This document shows, piece after piece, positions 16,838 to 25,994 of a stretch of 64,000 nt of DNA. The position numbers and the translations under genes are program-made. The DNA comes from Phytomonospora endophytica. Lineage in GTDB: Bacteria > Actinomycetota > Actinomycetes > Mycobacteriales > Micromonosporaceae. Within the stretch, counting starts at the first letter, position 1. Every line of letters begins with the position of its first letter. The stretch spans positions 124,001 through 188,000 of the forward strand of contig NZ_JACHGT010000006.1 of assembly GCF_014202425.1 (NCBI RefSeq), given 5' to 3'. The notes below the pieces were generated by a model, which was not told the DNA's origin, made no database searches, and worked only from the letters and a program-made list of their open reading frames with translations.

Positions 16838-18073
16838 CTAGACCAGGTCGGTAAAAGGCACGTCGGGGTCGGCGAGGAACTTCACGTCCATGTCGCTGCG
16901 CGCGCGGATCAGGCGCTGGACCGGCGCGATGCCCTCGTCCCACATGTTCACGTGCATCCCCGCCACCACACGCCTTCCGTCGAGCCAGAAGGCGTAGAAC
17001 GCGCGGCCCGCGACGTCCCCGCGCACCACGACCTCGTCGTAGCCGTCCTTGGGGAACCAGCCGGCGTACTCCATGCCCAGGTCGTACTGGTCGCTGAAGA
17101 AGAACGGCAGTGGATCCATCTCGCCCTCGTGGCCGAGCATCGCGCGGGCCGCGGCGGGGCCGGTCTCCAGGGCGTTGGCCCAGTGCTCGACGCGCACATG
17201 CGTCTCGTAGAACGGCCGGTAGACGCTCGCGACATCGCCGGCGGCGAAGATGTCGGGATCGTCGGTGCGGAAGTCCTTGTCGGTGCGGATCCCGTTGTCC
17301 ACGGTCAGCCCGGCGTCGGCGGCCAGCGAGGTGTTCGGGATCGCGCCGATCCCGACGACGACGTTCACCGCCGGAAGGACCGTCCCGTCGGTGGTCTCGA
17401 CCCCGCTCAGCCGCCCGTCCTCACTGAGGAAACGCACGGTCCCCTGGCCGAGCAGGACCTTCGTGCCGTTGTCGCGATGCACCTGTGCGAAGAACTCGCC
17501 CATCTCCGCGCCCAGCACCGCGTACAGCGGGGTCGGCTGCGGCTCCACGATCGTCACCTCGGCGCCGTAGCCCCGGGCCGCCGAGGCGACCTCAAGGCCG
17601 ATCCAGCCGCCGCCGACGACGACCAGCGGACCGCCGCCGCCTTCGCGCAGGGCCGTGCGCAGCACGTCGGACTCGAAGAAGTCCCGCAGGTAGAACACCC
17701 CGGCCAGGCCCCCGCCGGGCACGTCGAGCCGCCGCGCCGACGAACCCGTCGCCAGCAGCAACTTGCGGTAACCGACGTGCTCGCCGTCGGCCAGCTCCAC
17801 CCGGTGCGCCTCCCGGTCGATGCCCGTCACCGGACGGCCGAGCAGCAGCTCGACGTCGTTGGCGGTGTACCAGTCCTCGGGGTGGACGTAGAACTCCTCC
17901 TCCGGCGTCTCGCCCTTGAGGAAGCCCTTCGACAGCGGCGGACGTTCGTACGGGCGCCGGTTTTCGGCCCCGATCAGCACGATCCGTCCGGTATGGCCTT
18001 CTGTGCGCAGGGTCTCGGCGGCCTTGGCTCCGGCGAGTCCCGCGCCGGCGATGACGACGTCGGCGTTGTCCAT
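16838..18073 (-). CDS. FAD/NAD(P)-dependent oxidoreductase (ferredoxin-reductase type)
   Basis: A 411-residue class-I ferredoxin/rubredoxin-reductase-like flavoprotein. The FAD Rossmann motif is VVIAGAGLAGAKAAE (about 6-20), the NAD(P) motif VVVGGGWIGLEVA is near 151, and the second FAD-contacting motif DIFAAGDVA is near 275. YERPPLSKGFL is typical of oxygenase-coupled reductases. No ferredoxin or oxygenase is adjacent; the P450 at 42536 is a conceivable but unsupported partner. Length is normal for the family. Confidence 0.93.
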   Translation of the reverse strand: MDNADVVIAGAGLAGAKAAETLRTEGHTGRIVLIGAENRRPYERPPLSKGFLKGETPEEEFYVHPEDWYTANDVELLLGRPVTGIDREAHRVELADGEHVGYRKLLLATGSSARRLDVPGGGLAGVFYLRDFFESDVLRTALREGGGGPLVVVGGGWIGLEVASAARGYGAEVTIVEPQPTPLYAVLGAEMGEFFAQVHRDNGTKVLLGQGTVRFLSEDGRLSGVETTDGTVLPAVNVVVGIGAIPNTSLAADAGLTVDNGIRTDKDFRTDDPDIFAAGDVASVYRPFYETHVRVEHWANALETGPAAARAMLGHEGEMDPLPFFFSDQYDLGMEYAGWFPKDGYDEVVVRGDVAGRAFYAFWLDGRRVVAGMHVNMWDEGIAPVQRLIRARSDMDVKFLADPDVPFTDLV

Positions 18074-18197
18074 GCGATCTCCTCGACGAGGGGCGGATCG
18101 GCGGATTCGCCATCGAGCCTATCGACTTTCCCCGCCCCCGGTGGGAATGTCGGCCCGCCCGTCTACCGTGCGCGCAGACGACACGACGGGAGTACCC

Positions 18198-20720
18198 ATG
18201 AGCGCCGACCTCGAAGCCCTCCGCACCCGCCTGCGCGAGCGACGGGACGAACGGGAGGCCGCCGCCGAGCGGCGCGAGGCCGAGGTCGTCGCCCGAGAGG
18301 TCGTCGGGGCCGCCGCGGCCTCCGGAGACGCCGAAGCGCTCGCCGACGCGTTCCTCGCGACGGCCGATCACCCGAGCGTCTGGGCCTTCTGGAGCGAGCG
18401 GCTTCGCCCGCTGTCGCGGGAGGACCGCGCCCACCTCGTACGGATACTCGGTGAACGGGTCGAGTCGATCGACGACGCCGACGTCGCCGGCCTGGTCACG
18501 CGTTTCGTCCTCCACACCGCCAAGGACATGGCGCCCACGCTCAACACCGCACGTGCCGCACTCGGGCAGATAGCCCGCCAGTGGAAGGGCTACCCCTTCC
18601 AGCAGCTGCCCGAACTCGCCGCGCTGCTGACCGCGGCGGGAGAGATCACCGGGCCGATGATCGCGGGTCTTCGCCGTTCGGCCCTCTGGTACGGCACGTC
18701 CATGCTGCGGGAACTGCCCGCCGCGTTCGACGAGATGCCGCTGAACCCGGGTGAGGCGTGGAGCGACGAGGTTCTGGGCGCTCTTCCCTCGCTCGGCACG
18801 GAATGGCGCGGCTTCCTGCTGCACATGAACACCGCGCATTCGGCGAAGCCGAGCGCGAAGTGGGCCAAGCGGACACGCGAGTTCCTGGCGACGCTCGGGG
18901 AGGGGGTCGTCGTCGCGTCACTGGTGGAGTGGCTGGCTCTGCTCGGGCGTCCCCGAACCCTGCCACTGGACGACGGTTCCTGGGGCGACGACATCAACGG
19001 TGCCCTGGATCCCTTCAACGCCACCGCCGTGCGCGGCATGCTGTGGACGCTCGGGATGGTCGAGCCGACGGCCGAGTCGGCGCGCTGCGCCGCCCGCGTC
19101 GTCGAGTACGCGCTCAAGAAGGTCCCCGGGATAGGGCCGCACACCCCGAAGGTCGCCAACGCGGGCGTGCACGCGCTGTCGGCGATGGACTCGGCCGACG
19201 CGCTCGGGCAGTTGGCGCGGCTGGCGACCCGCGTGACGTACAAGGGAACCCTGAAGCTCCTGGAGGCCACGCTCGACGCCAAGGCCGTCGCGCTCGGCCT
19301 GTCGCGCGAGGAGATCGAGGAAATGGCCGTCCCCGCCTACGGTCTCGGCGAGGTCGGGCGGCACACCGAACTCCTCGGCGACGTCACGGTCGAGCTCATC
19401 GCCGACGACGGTGTCCGTCTCCAGTGGACGAACGCCGCCGGTAGGACGGTGAAGTCCGTGCCCGCGTCGGTCAAACGCGACCACGCCGAGCGGCTGGCCG
19501 AGTTGAAGGCGGCCGTCAAGGACGTCGCGAAGATGCTGACCGCGCAGGTCGAGCGCGTCGACAAGCTGTTCCTCGCCCGGCGCGAATGGCGCTACGACCA
19601 GTGGCGCGAACGCTATCTCGACCACCCGCTCGTCGGCGTCGTCGCTCGTCGTCTGCTGTGGACGGTCGGCGAGACGGCCGTCGGCTACGCCGACGGTGAG
19701 CTGCGGGCGCACGACGACGCGCCGGTCGCGGTCGCCGACGACGCCGTCGTGCGACTGTGGCACCCGCTCGGCCACGAGGTCGCCGAGGTCCTGGCGTGGC
19801 GGGAATGGCTGGAGCGGCACGGGATCACGCAACCGTTCAAGCAGGCGCACCGTGAGGTCTACCCGCTCACCGCCGCCGAGGAGAACACGCGCGTCTACTC
19901 CAACCGCTTCGCCGCGCACGTCATCCGGCAACACCAGTTCTCCGCCCTGGCCGCGATCCGGGGCTGGGACAACAGGCTGCGGCTGATGGTCGACGACTCG
20001 TACCCGCCGGCGACCCGTCGGCTGCCGCAGTGGAACCTGCGCGCGGAGTTCTGGGTCGAGGGCATCGGCGACGACTACGGCGCCGACACCACCGACGCCG
20101 GCACCTACCTGCGGCTCGCCACCGACCAGGTCCGCTTCTACCCCCTCGACGCGCCCACGCACTTCGCGCACGCCGGAGGCGGGCCGTACGAGCAGTGGCT
20201 GCACGGCGAGGAGCCGGTGGAACCTCTGCCGCTCAGCGAAATCCCGCCGCTCGTGCTGAGCGAGGTACTGCGGGACGTGGACCTGTTCGTCGGCGTCTCC
20301 AGCGTCGGCAACGACCCGACCTGGCAGGACGGCGGACCGGAGGGCCGCTTCCGCGACTACTGGCAGAGCTACAGCTTCGGCGAACTGTCGGGGACGGCGA
20401 ACACCCGGCGCGAGATTCTCGCGCGGCTCGTCCCGAGGCTCGCGATCGCCGACGTGGCGACGGTCGAGGACCGCTTCCTCGTCGTGCGCGGGAAAGGGAA
20501 GTGGACGTACAAGATCCACCTCGGCTCGGGCAACATCCTGATGAGCCCCGGCGACCGTTACCTGTGCATCGTGCCGGGGCAGAGCGCGGGACGCGGCCCG
20601 GAGAAGCTGTACCTGCCCTTCGAAGGGGACCGGACGCTCGCGATCATCCTCAGCAAGGCGATGCTGCTGGCCAAGGACGACGAGATCACCGATCCCACGA
20701 TCACCCGGCAACTGCGGTAG
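18198..20720 (+). CDS. DUF4132 domain protein (840 aa)
   Basis: A large cytoplasmic protein with a C-terminal DUF4132 domain, seen from REWRYDQWRERYLDHPLVG (about 466-484) and VVRLWHPLGHEV further on, ending near LVPRLAIADVATVEDRFLVVRG in part. The N-terminal 450 residues are helical and repeat-like with a charged coiled start (RRDEREAAAERREAEV). The family's biochemical role is not known; members can occur beside MoxR ATPase/VWA genes, which are absent here. ATG at 18198 has GGGAGT upstream. Confidence 0.82.
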   Translation: MSADLEALRTRLRERRDEREAAAERREAEVVAREVVGAAAASGDAEALADAFLATADHPSVWAFWSERLRPLSREDRAHLVRILGERVESIDDADVAGLVTRFVLHTAKDMAPTLNTARAALGQIARQWKGYPFQQLPELAALLTAAGEITGPMIAGLRRSALWYGTSMLRELPAAFDEMPLNPGEAWSDEVLGALPSLGTEWRGFLLHMNTAHSAKPSAKWAKRTREFLATLGEGVVVASLVEWLALLGRPRTLPLDDGSWGDDINGALDPFNATAVRGMLWTLGMVEPTAESARCAARVVEYALKKVPGIGPHTPKVANAGVHALSAMDSADALGQLARLATRVTYKGTLKLLEATLDAKAVALGLSREEIEEMAVPAYGLGEVGRHTELLGDVTVELIADDGVRLQWTNAAGRTVKSVPASVKRDHAERLAELKAAVKDVAKMLTAQVERVDKLFLARREWRYDQWRERYLDHPLVGVVARRLLWTVGETAVGYADGELRAHDDAPVAVADDAVVRLWHPLGHEVAEVLAWREWLERHGITQPFKQAHREVYPLTAAEENTRVYSNRFAAHVIRQHQFSALAAIRGWDNRLRLMVDDSYPPATRRLPQWNLRAEFWVEGIGDDYGADTTDAGTYLRLATDQVRFYPLDAPTHFAHAGGGPYEQWLHGEEPVEPLPLSEIPPLVLSEVLRDVDLFVGVSSVGNDPTWQDGGPEGRFRDYWQSYSFGELSGTANTRREILARLVPRLAIADVATVEDRFLVVRGKGKWTYKIHLGSGNILMSPGDRYLCIVPGQSAGRGPEKLYLPFEGDRTLAIILSKAMLLAKDDEITDPTITRQLR

Positions 20721-20741
20721 GGCGGGCTCGCGCCCGCCCTC
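20720..20741. terminator. Bidirectional terminator hairpin
   Basis: AGGGCGGGC (20720-20728) pairs with GCCCGCCCT (20733-20741) around TCGC, directly between the convergent DUF4132 and dehydrogenase genes. Confidence 0.8.
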
Positions 20742-20745
20742 TCGC

Positions 20746-21756
20746 TCAGATCTCCACGACGACCTTGCCGAAGGCCGTGCCGCTCACGTAGTGCGCGTAG
20801 GCCTCGGTGATCTCGCCGAAACCGAACACGCGGTCCACAAGCGGGCGGATCGCGGCCGACTCGACGAGCTTGCCCAGGTCCTCCAGATCGCTTCTGCTGC
20901 CGACGAAGACCCGCCGGATCTCGGCCATCGTCTGCGCCCAGGCCGCGCCGGGGACGGTGACGTCGGCACGCGTCTCCGACTGCGTCGCCAGCAGCACGAC
21001 CTGCCCGTAGAGGGACGACGCGCGGATCGACTCGGCGACGGTGTCGGGTCCGGCGGTGTCGACGATCAGGTCGGCGCCCAGACCGCCGGTGAGCTCACGA
21101 ACCCCGGCGCTCCACTGTGGAGTGTCGCGGTAGTTGACGACGCCGTCGGCACCCAGTTCCCGGACCCGCTCGGCCTTCTCGGGGCTCGACGTCGTCGCGA
21201 TGACGCGGTACCCGAGGGCCTTGGCGATCTGGACGGCGTACAGCGAGACACCGCCGGTGCCGAGGGTGACGACCGTGGCGCCGTCGGGAAGCGCGGCCCC
21301 GCCGGTGATCGAGGTCCAGGCGGTGACGCCGGCGCAGGGCAGGGTCGCGGCCTCGGCCCACGTCAGGTGCGCCGGGACGGCGGCCAGCGCGCCCTCGTCG
21401 AGCAGCGCGTACTCGGTCAGCATCCCGTCGTGCGTGCAGCCCAGCTGGTCGATCATGGACGCGTCGAGTCTGCCGCCGTGCCAGCGGTTCCAGTAGCTGC
21501 CGACGACGCGGTCGCCGACGCCGAACCGCGTCACGCCCTCGCCCGTCGCGGCGACCTCACCGGCGCCGTCGGACAGTGCGACGACGCCCGCCCGCGGGGG
21601 CAGCGGATAGCGGCCCTCGACGATCAGCCGGTCGCGCTTGTTGAACGAGGCCGCCCGCACCCGCACCAGGACCTGGCCGGGGCCGGGTTCGGGGACGTCG
21701 TGCTCGCGGAGGACGAAACCGGTGCCGTCGAAGGAGTCCAGGTGATAGGAGCGCAT
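20746..21756 (-). CDS. Quinone-oxidoreductase-like alcohol dehydrogenase (MDR family)
   Basis: A 336-residue medium-chain dehydrogenase/reductase. The GroES-like catalytic domain includes GPGQVLVRVRAASFNKRD; the nucleotide-binding motif TLGTGGVSLYAVQIAKALG is near 165-183. Zinc-ligand cysteines of classical alcohol dehydrogenases are not evident, so a quinone-reductase-like, zinc-less enzyme is likely. Its ATG shares one base with the stop of the NTF2-like gene (TGATG), so the two are co-translated. Both are divergent from the MmyB-type regulator, the probable controller. Confidence 0.88.
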   Translation of the reverse strand: MRSYHLDSFDGTGFVLREHDVPEPGPGQVLVRVRAASFNKRDRLIVEGRYPLPPRAGVVALSDGAGEVAATGEGVTRFGVGDRVVGSYWNRWHGGRLDASMIDQLGCTHDGMLTEYALLDEGALAAVPAHLTWAEAATLPCAGVTAWTSITGGAALPDGATVVTLGTGGVSLYAVQIAKALGYRVIATTSSPEKAERVRELGADGVVNYRDTPQWSAGVRELTGGLGADLIVDTAGPDTVAESIRASSLYGQVVLLATQSETRADVTVPGAAWAQTMAEIRRVFVGSRSDLEDLGKLVESAAIRPLVDRVFGFGEITEAYAHYVSGTAFGKVVVEI

Positions 21757-22088
21757 CAGTTCGCCTTCGTGTAGCCGACGGCGTGCCGGACACGGCCGTC
21801 GCGGACACGCAGCAGGTTCGCGCCCCGGAGGAGACCGTCGTCGCGGCGGAGGGTCCAGGTGAGGACGGCGTCATCGCCGTGGACGAGTTCCCGCTCGATC
21901 TCGAACTCCCCGCTGGTGTCGGTGGCGATCGCGGTCCACAGTTCGAGCGCGGCGGCGTGGCCGTCGGCGGTCCCGCCCTGCGCGAGTTCGACGACGACGT
22001 CCTCGGCGAGGATGTCGCCGAGGCGCGAGGGGTCGTGGGTGAGGAAGGCGTCGGTGTAGATCTTCAGCACGGTGTGAATGTCGGTCAT
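21756..22088 (-). CDS. NTF2-like (SnoaL-type) protein
   Basis: A 110-residue NTF2-fold protein: N-terminal helix with YTDAFLTHDPSRLGDILAEDVVVEL, then the curved beta-sheet strands (FEIERELVHGDDAVLTW in part). The fold serves small-molecule isomerases and hydrolases or simple binding proteins; catalytic residues are not clear. ATG at 22088 gives the usual start. First gene of the two-gene operon with the dehydrogenase. Confidence 0.8.
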   Translation of the reverse strand: MTDIHTVLKIYTDAFLTHDPSRLGDILAEDVVVELAQGGTADGHAAALELWTAIATDTSGEFEIERELVHGDDAVLTWTLRRDDGLLRGANLLRVRDGRVRHAVGYTKAN

Positions 22089-22123
22089 GCCGCCCAGCCT
22101 GCGCCCGCGTTCGCGGCCCGGCA

Positions 22124-22139
22124 ATTCCCCGGAGGGAAT
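22124..22139. promoter_or_regulatory. Palindromic operator candidate in divergent promoter
   Basis: ATTCCC-CGGA-GGGAAT, perfect 6-base arms, sits midway in the 86-base gap between the NTF2/dehydrogenase operon and the MmyB-type regulator. Position suggests that this regulator binds here and controls both directions. Confidence 0.5.
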
Positions 22140-22174
22140 GGCGGTGGGGTGATCGTCCGCGCTACAACTGGGCC

Positions 22175-22951
22175 ATGACCACGACCTTCGGGCCCGAGCT
22201 GCAACGCTGGCGGGGCAGTCGCCGGCTCAGCCAGCTCGAACTGGCCGCGCGCGCCGGGACCACCCAGCGGCACCTGAGCTTCGTCGAGAGTGGACGGTCG
22301 CGCCCCGGCCGCGCGATGGTGCTGCGGCTGGCCGAGTCGATGCAGCTGACGCTGCGGGAACGCAACGAACTGCTGCTGTCTGCCGGATACGCGCCCGTGT
22401 ACCCGGAGAGCGCGCTGGACGAACCGGCCCTGCGGCCGGTTCGCGACGCCCTGCACCGGATCATCGAGGGCCACATGCCCTACCCGGCCGTCGTCGTACG
22501 CGCGTACGGCGACGTTGTGGCCGCGAACGAGGCGATGTCGGTGCTCACCGACGGCGCCGCGCCCTGGCTGCTGAAACCGCCGGTCAACGTCCTGCGCCTC
22601 GCGCTCCACCCCGAGGGCATGGCCCCGCGCGTGCGCAACCTCGACGCCTGGGGGCGGCACGTCATCGACTCGCTGGTGCGCCTGCGCGCCCTGCGCGGTC
22701 ACACCCCGGAACTCGACGAGTTCATCGCCGAACTGGGGTCGTACGTCCCGCCGGCGGCGCCCGGCCCGGACCACCTCGGCTTCGCCGTGCCGTTGCGGCT
22801 GACGTACGGCGACGGCGAGCTGCGGCTGCTGACGACCCTGACGTCGTTCGCCACGGCCGTGGACGTGACCCTCGCCGAGCTGCACCTGGAGGCGTTCCTC
22901 CCCGCCGACGACGCGACGGTCGAGGCACTGCGGAAGCGGGCGGGGGGTTAG
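22175..22951 (+). CDS. XRE regulator with MmyB-like ligand-binding domain
   Basis: A 258-residue regulator. The XRE helix-turn-helix is at about 8-62 (LSQLELAARAGTTQRHLSFVE, in part). The MmyB-like domain follows (YPAVVVRAYGDVVAANEAM; later PGPDHLGFAVPLRLTYGDGELRLL in part); in the family this domain binds a fatty-acid-like ligand. Such regulators commonly flank and control short dehydrogenase operons, as here. A TACAAC box ends 6 bases before the ATG, so the mRNA is probably leaderless. Its stop overlaps that of the convergent 805-residue gene. Confidence 0.9.
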   Translation: MTTTFGPELQRWRGSRRLSQLELAARAGTTQRHLSFVESGRSRPGRAMVLRLAESMQLTLRERNELLLSAGYAPVYPESALDEPALRPVRDALHRIIEGHMPYPAVVVRAYGDVVAANEAMSVLTDGAAPWLLKPPVNVLRLALHPEGMAPRVRNLDAWGRHVIDSLVRLRALRGHTPELDEFIAELGSYVPPAAPGPDHLGFAVPLRLTYGDGELRLLTTLTSFATAVDVTLAELHLEAFLPADDATVEALRKRAGG

Positions 22952-25365
22952 GCCGTCACGGCCACCGCCGTCGCCAGCAGCTCCGGGACCGTCCCGGCGA
23001 AGTCGCGCAGCAGCCGCAGCGCGACCAGTTGCGCCTCGGCGCTCAGGTCGAGGCCGGGTACGACGTCGCGCAGATCGGGCAGCCAGCGGTCGGGGGCGTC
23101 GTCGACGGTGGCGGCGAGAACATGCGACGCCGGGGTGACCACGGCGAACGCCTCCGCCCAGGTGACCAGGCCCGCCGAGACGGCGGCCACGAGCCAGCGG
23201 CGGGTGTCGTCGGGATCGGTCGACGGATACATGGCCAGGGTCTCGGCGAGGGTGGCGCCCGCTTCGAGGGCCCGGCGCGGCGTCGGGTCGCCCGCGGCGA
23301 CGTGCCCTTCACCGCTGCCGCTGAGGAGCCCGAGCCGGTTCCGCGCCGGGGACGCGGCGATCTCGGCGAGGAACCAGCCGTGGCTCTCGCGGTGGAAGTT
23401 GTCGCTCCCGCCGAGCCGCTTGATCTGCCACGCGGGCGTCTCGCGTTCGGCGAGGTAGGCGCGCAGCGCCTCCTTCTCCGCCTCCTCGTCGTCGGCCTCG
23501 GCCATCTTGCGGACGCGTTTGACGACACCGCCCTGGAACTCCGCGCGGGTGTACTTCAGCGGATCCAGGTCGGCCTCGACCAGCGCCAGCATCGCCGCCT
23601 TTCCCGCGCGCTCCCACAGATCCAGCAGCAGACGCAGTTGCGGCACGATCCCGCGCACGCGCACGTGCCGCAGGATGTGGCGCTGCACCTCCGGATCGGC
23701 GCAGGTGACCGCGTGCCGGCCGGTCCAGCCGCCGGTCGTGGCGAGAAAGCGTTCGCGCAACTCCGCCGGATAGACCTGCCCGCCGGGGACGTGCGCGGCG
23801 AAGGCGCGGCCCGACATGACGTGCGCGACCTGCGCCGACGACATCGGGCGGCGCAGCGCGAGCGCGCCGGCCAGGTCGGGCTCGTCCAGGTCGAACAGTC
23901 GCTGGAGTTCCCCGACGTCGAGCTTGCCGCGTGCTCGCACGAAGGCCTGACGCAGCGCCGGAGTCCCGTGACCGACGACGAACTCGAACCACTCGCGACG
24001 GCGCACGCCGTGGGTGAACAGGTCGGCGGCGGTGCGCTCGTCGAGGTGCGGCAGCAGCGCCAGCTGCGTCTCCACCCCGGCGGCGTCGAGGAGGACGACG
24101 AAGGCCTTGCGGGCACCGGTCAGCGACGGTTTCGCGTCGGCGGGCGGCAGCGCCTCGGCCTCGGGCCACGCGGATCCGGGGTCGGGCTCGGCGGCCGCCT
24201 TCGCGCAGAGCTCGGCGACGGTCCCCTTGTACCCCTTGAGGAGTCGCCGCAGGGCACGCCAGGCCCCGGCGTCCTGCCCGACCGTCGCGGCGAGGACGCG
24301 GCCGACGACGGCGTGCACCGGCTGGAGCCTCCACACCGACGGCTCCAGCGGGTCGGCCCGCCGGGACGCCTCCAGCACCCCGGCCGCGGGCCGCGCGTGC
24401 GCGATCAGCTCGGCGACCCGCTCGGCCTTGAGGAACCGCGCGGTCAGCGTCCGCAGCGCCTTCGTCCGCGCCGCTCCCTTGAGCGGCAGGGAGAACAGCG
24501 CGGCGGGCGGGTCGGGGTACTTCTCGGCGACCACACCCGGATGCGCGGTGAACAACGCCACCCGCAGCTCCTCGGGACAGTCGTCGCGGGCGCACAGCGC
24601 GGCCGACACCGCCGCCGCGAAAGGCTCCTCGGCGTGCGCCCGCGCGATCAGCGTCCAGTCCAGGTCGGCGCGTTCACGGGCGACGCCCCCGGCGTCCTTC
24701 TCCCCGGCCGCGCGCAGCTGCTCGATCGCCGCCCCGGTGCCCTCGAACTCCGCCGCGAGCGCCTCGATCCCCCTACCCGCCAGGGCTTCCATGGCGCGGT
24801 CGCGGATCGGCAGGTCGTAACGCGCGGTGACCGCCGCGACCTCGCCGACCCCGGAGTCACGCTGTACGGATACCAGGACACGGGCCTGCTCCCGCAAGGT
24901 CAGGCGAGCCGCCGCCCGCCGCAGCGCCCACTCGTAGTGTTCCCGGAACGGTGACAGCGCGAGCACGGGCGCGTAACCGAAGTAGAGGCCGCCGGAGATC
25001 TCCTGGGCCTTCAGCTCCTGCCACTCCGGACGGCGCGGGTCGCAGTCCGCGAGCAGGCGTTCCCAGTCGCGGTAGCCGCGTGCCCCGAACGTCGACATCT
25101 CCGCCCAGCGCTCGGCGGGCGGGACGTCCGGCGCGCCCTCGGCGACGCGGGGGTGGTCGCGGGTGACGTCGGGGCTGGAACGCAGGTGCCACAACAGTTC
25201 CCGCTCACCGTCGGCGAGGACGTGCGCGACCAGTTCGCCGGGTACGTGCCGTTTCGCCAGTCGCGCTTCGACCGCCCATCGCGCGCTCGCCGCGAGTCTC
25301 GCCCAGTCGGGCGCGTCGAGGGCGGTGAGCAGCGCGAGGGCGGCGTTGTCGTGCTCGTTGGTCAC
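22948..25365 (-). CDS. Large hypothetical protein (805 aa)
   Basis: I do not recognise a family. The protein is soluble, Ala/Leu/Arg-rich and mostly helical, with repeated short helical pairs (LLTALDAPDWARLA, LADGERELLWHLR, RLFDLDEPDLAGALALRRPM and similar), suggesting a HEAT/ARM-like solenoid. There is no signal peptide or nucleotide-binding motif. GTG at 25365 has GGAGG at proper spacing. It stands alone; the DUF4132 protein nearby (18198) has a similar helical make-up but no clear sequence match. Confidence 0.75.
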   Translation of the reverse strand: MTNEHDNAALALLTALDAPDWARLAASARWAVEARLAKRHVPGELVAHVLADGERELLWHLRSSPDVTRDHPRVAEGAPDVPPAERWAEMSTFGARGYRDWERLLADCDPRRPEWQELKAQEISGGLYFGYAPVLALSPFREHYEWALRRAAARLTLREQARVLVSVQRDSGVGEVAAVTARYDLPIRDRAMEALAGRGIEALAAEFEGTGAAIEQLRAAGEKDAGGVARERADLDWTLIARAHAEEPFAAAVSAALCARDDCPEELRVALFTAHPGVVAEKYPDPPAALFSLPLKGAARTKALRTLTARFLKAERVAELIAHARPAAGVLEASRRADPLEPSVWRLQPVHAVVGRVLAATVGQDAGAWRALRRLLKGYKGTVAELCAKAAAEPDPGSAWPEAEALPPADAKPSLTGARKAFVVLLDAAGVETQLALLPHLDERTAADLFTHGVRRREWFEFVVGHGTPALRQAFVRARGKLDVGELQRLFDLDEPDLAGALALRRPMSSAQVAHVMSGRAFAAHVPGGQVYPAELRERFLATTGGWTGRHAVTCADPEVQRHILRHVRVRGIVPQLRLLLDLWERAGKAAMLALVEADLDPLKYTRAEFQGGVVKRVRKMAEADDEEAEKEALRAYLAERETPAWQIKRLGGSDNFHRESHGWFLAEIAASPARNRLGLLSGSGEGHVAAGDPTPRRALEAGATLAETLAMYPSTDPDDTRRWLVAAVSAGLVTWAEAFAVVTPASHVLAATVDDAPDRWLPDLRDVVPGLDLSAEAQLVALRLLRDFAGTVPELLATAVAVTA

Positions 25366-25413
25366 GGGTGCCTCCGGGGTGAGTGGATCACCATAGAGGG
25401 CGCGTGCGACGGC

Positions 25414-25842
25414 TCAGCACTGCGGGAAGAACCGCCCGTTCGGCGTGGAGTTCCACGCCAGTACCGATGCCGTCTCCGGTCCGTAGACGCCGTCGTCGTC
25501 GATGTGGTGGAAGCGTTGCGCGTTGGCCAGCGCGCCGGCGGTGGCGGGGCCGAAATCGTTGTCGACGGCGATGTTCTGGCCGTAGCAGTCGCGCAGTGTC
25601 CGCTGGAGCACGGCGACGTGGGTGCCGTAGGAGTTGTAGGCGTCGCCCATGAGGCATTTCGGGGTGGCGCCGAGGGAGTCGCGGTAGACCGGCACGGACC
25701 ACTTGTAGGTCGCGTCGAAGTGGTTGTGGAAGTCGTTGCAGCGCGGGACAGGCGCCGCCGACGCGGGCGTGGCCAGTACCGGGATCGCGACGGAGAAAGC
25801 GAGGATCGAGAGGGCTAACGCGGCGATCTTGCGGAGTTTCAT
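25414..25842 (-). CDS. Secreted peptidoglycan-binding-like protein
   Basis: A 142-residue exported protein. A signal peptide covers about 1-29 (KLRKIAALALSILAFSVAIP, cleavage near ASA). The mature part holds one PG_binding_1-like repeat: HVAVLQRTLRDCYGQ, DFGPATAGALANAQRFH, DDDGVYGPETASVLAW. Four cysteines probably form two disulfides. ATG at 25842 is favoured by a GGAGG site over a start at 25884. Binding to cell wall is inferred from the domain. Confidence 0.83.
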   Translation of the reverse strand: MKLRKIAALALSILAFSVAIPVLATPASAAPVPRCNDFHNHFDATYKWSVPVYRDSLGATPKCLMGDAYNSYGTHVAVLQRTLRDCYGQNIAVDNDFGPATAGALANAQRFHHIDDDGVYGPETASVLAWNSTPNGRFFPQC

Positions 25843-25994
25843 GGGTCCTCCACGGATTGCTTCTGCTTGTGGGCATCGTGGCACAGAACGTGCCCGCCGG
25901 ACAGGCGCCGGTGACGCCTCGTCGGCCCGGCGTGCCGATTCCTCCCAGGGTGAAAACGCTGGTGGAACGTCCGCGGGCGGCTTAGCTTCGCATC

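Noticed and set aside
22948-25365. Assigning the 805-residue protein to DUF4132
   Set aside because: Both are long and helical, but the DUF4132 motif (W-xx-HPLVG and RLLW) seen at 18198-20720 is absent here.
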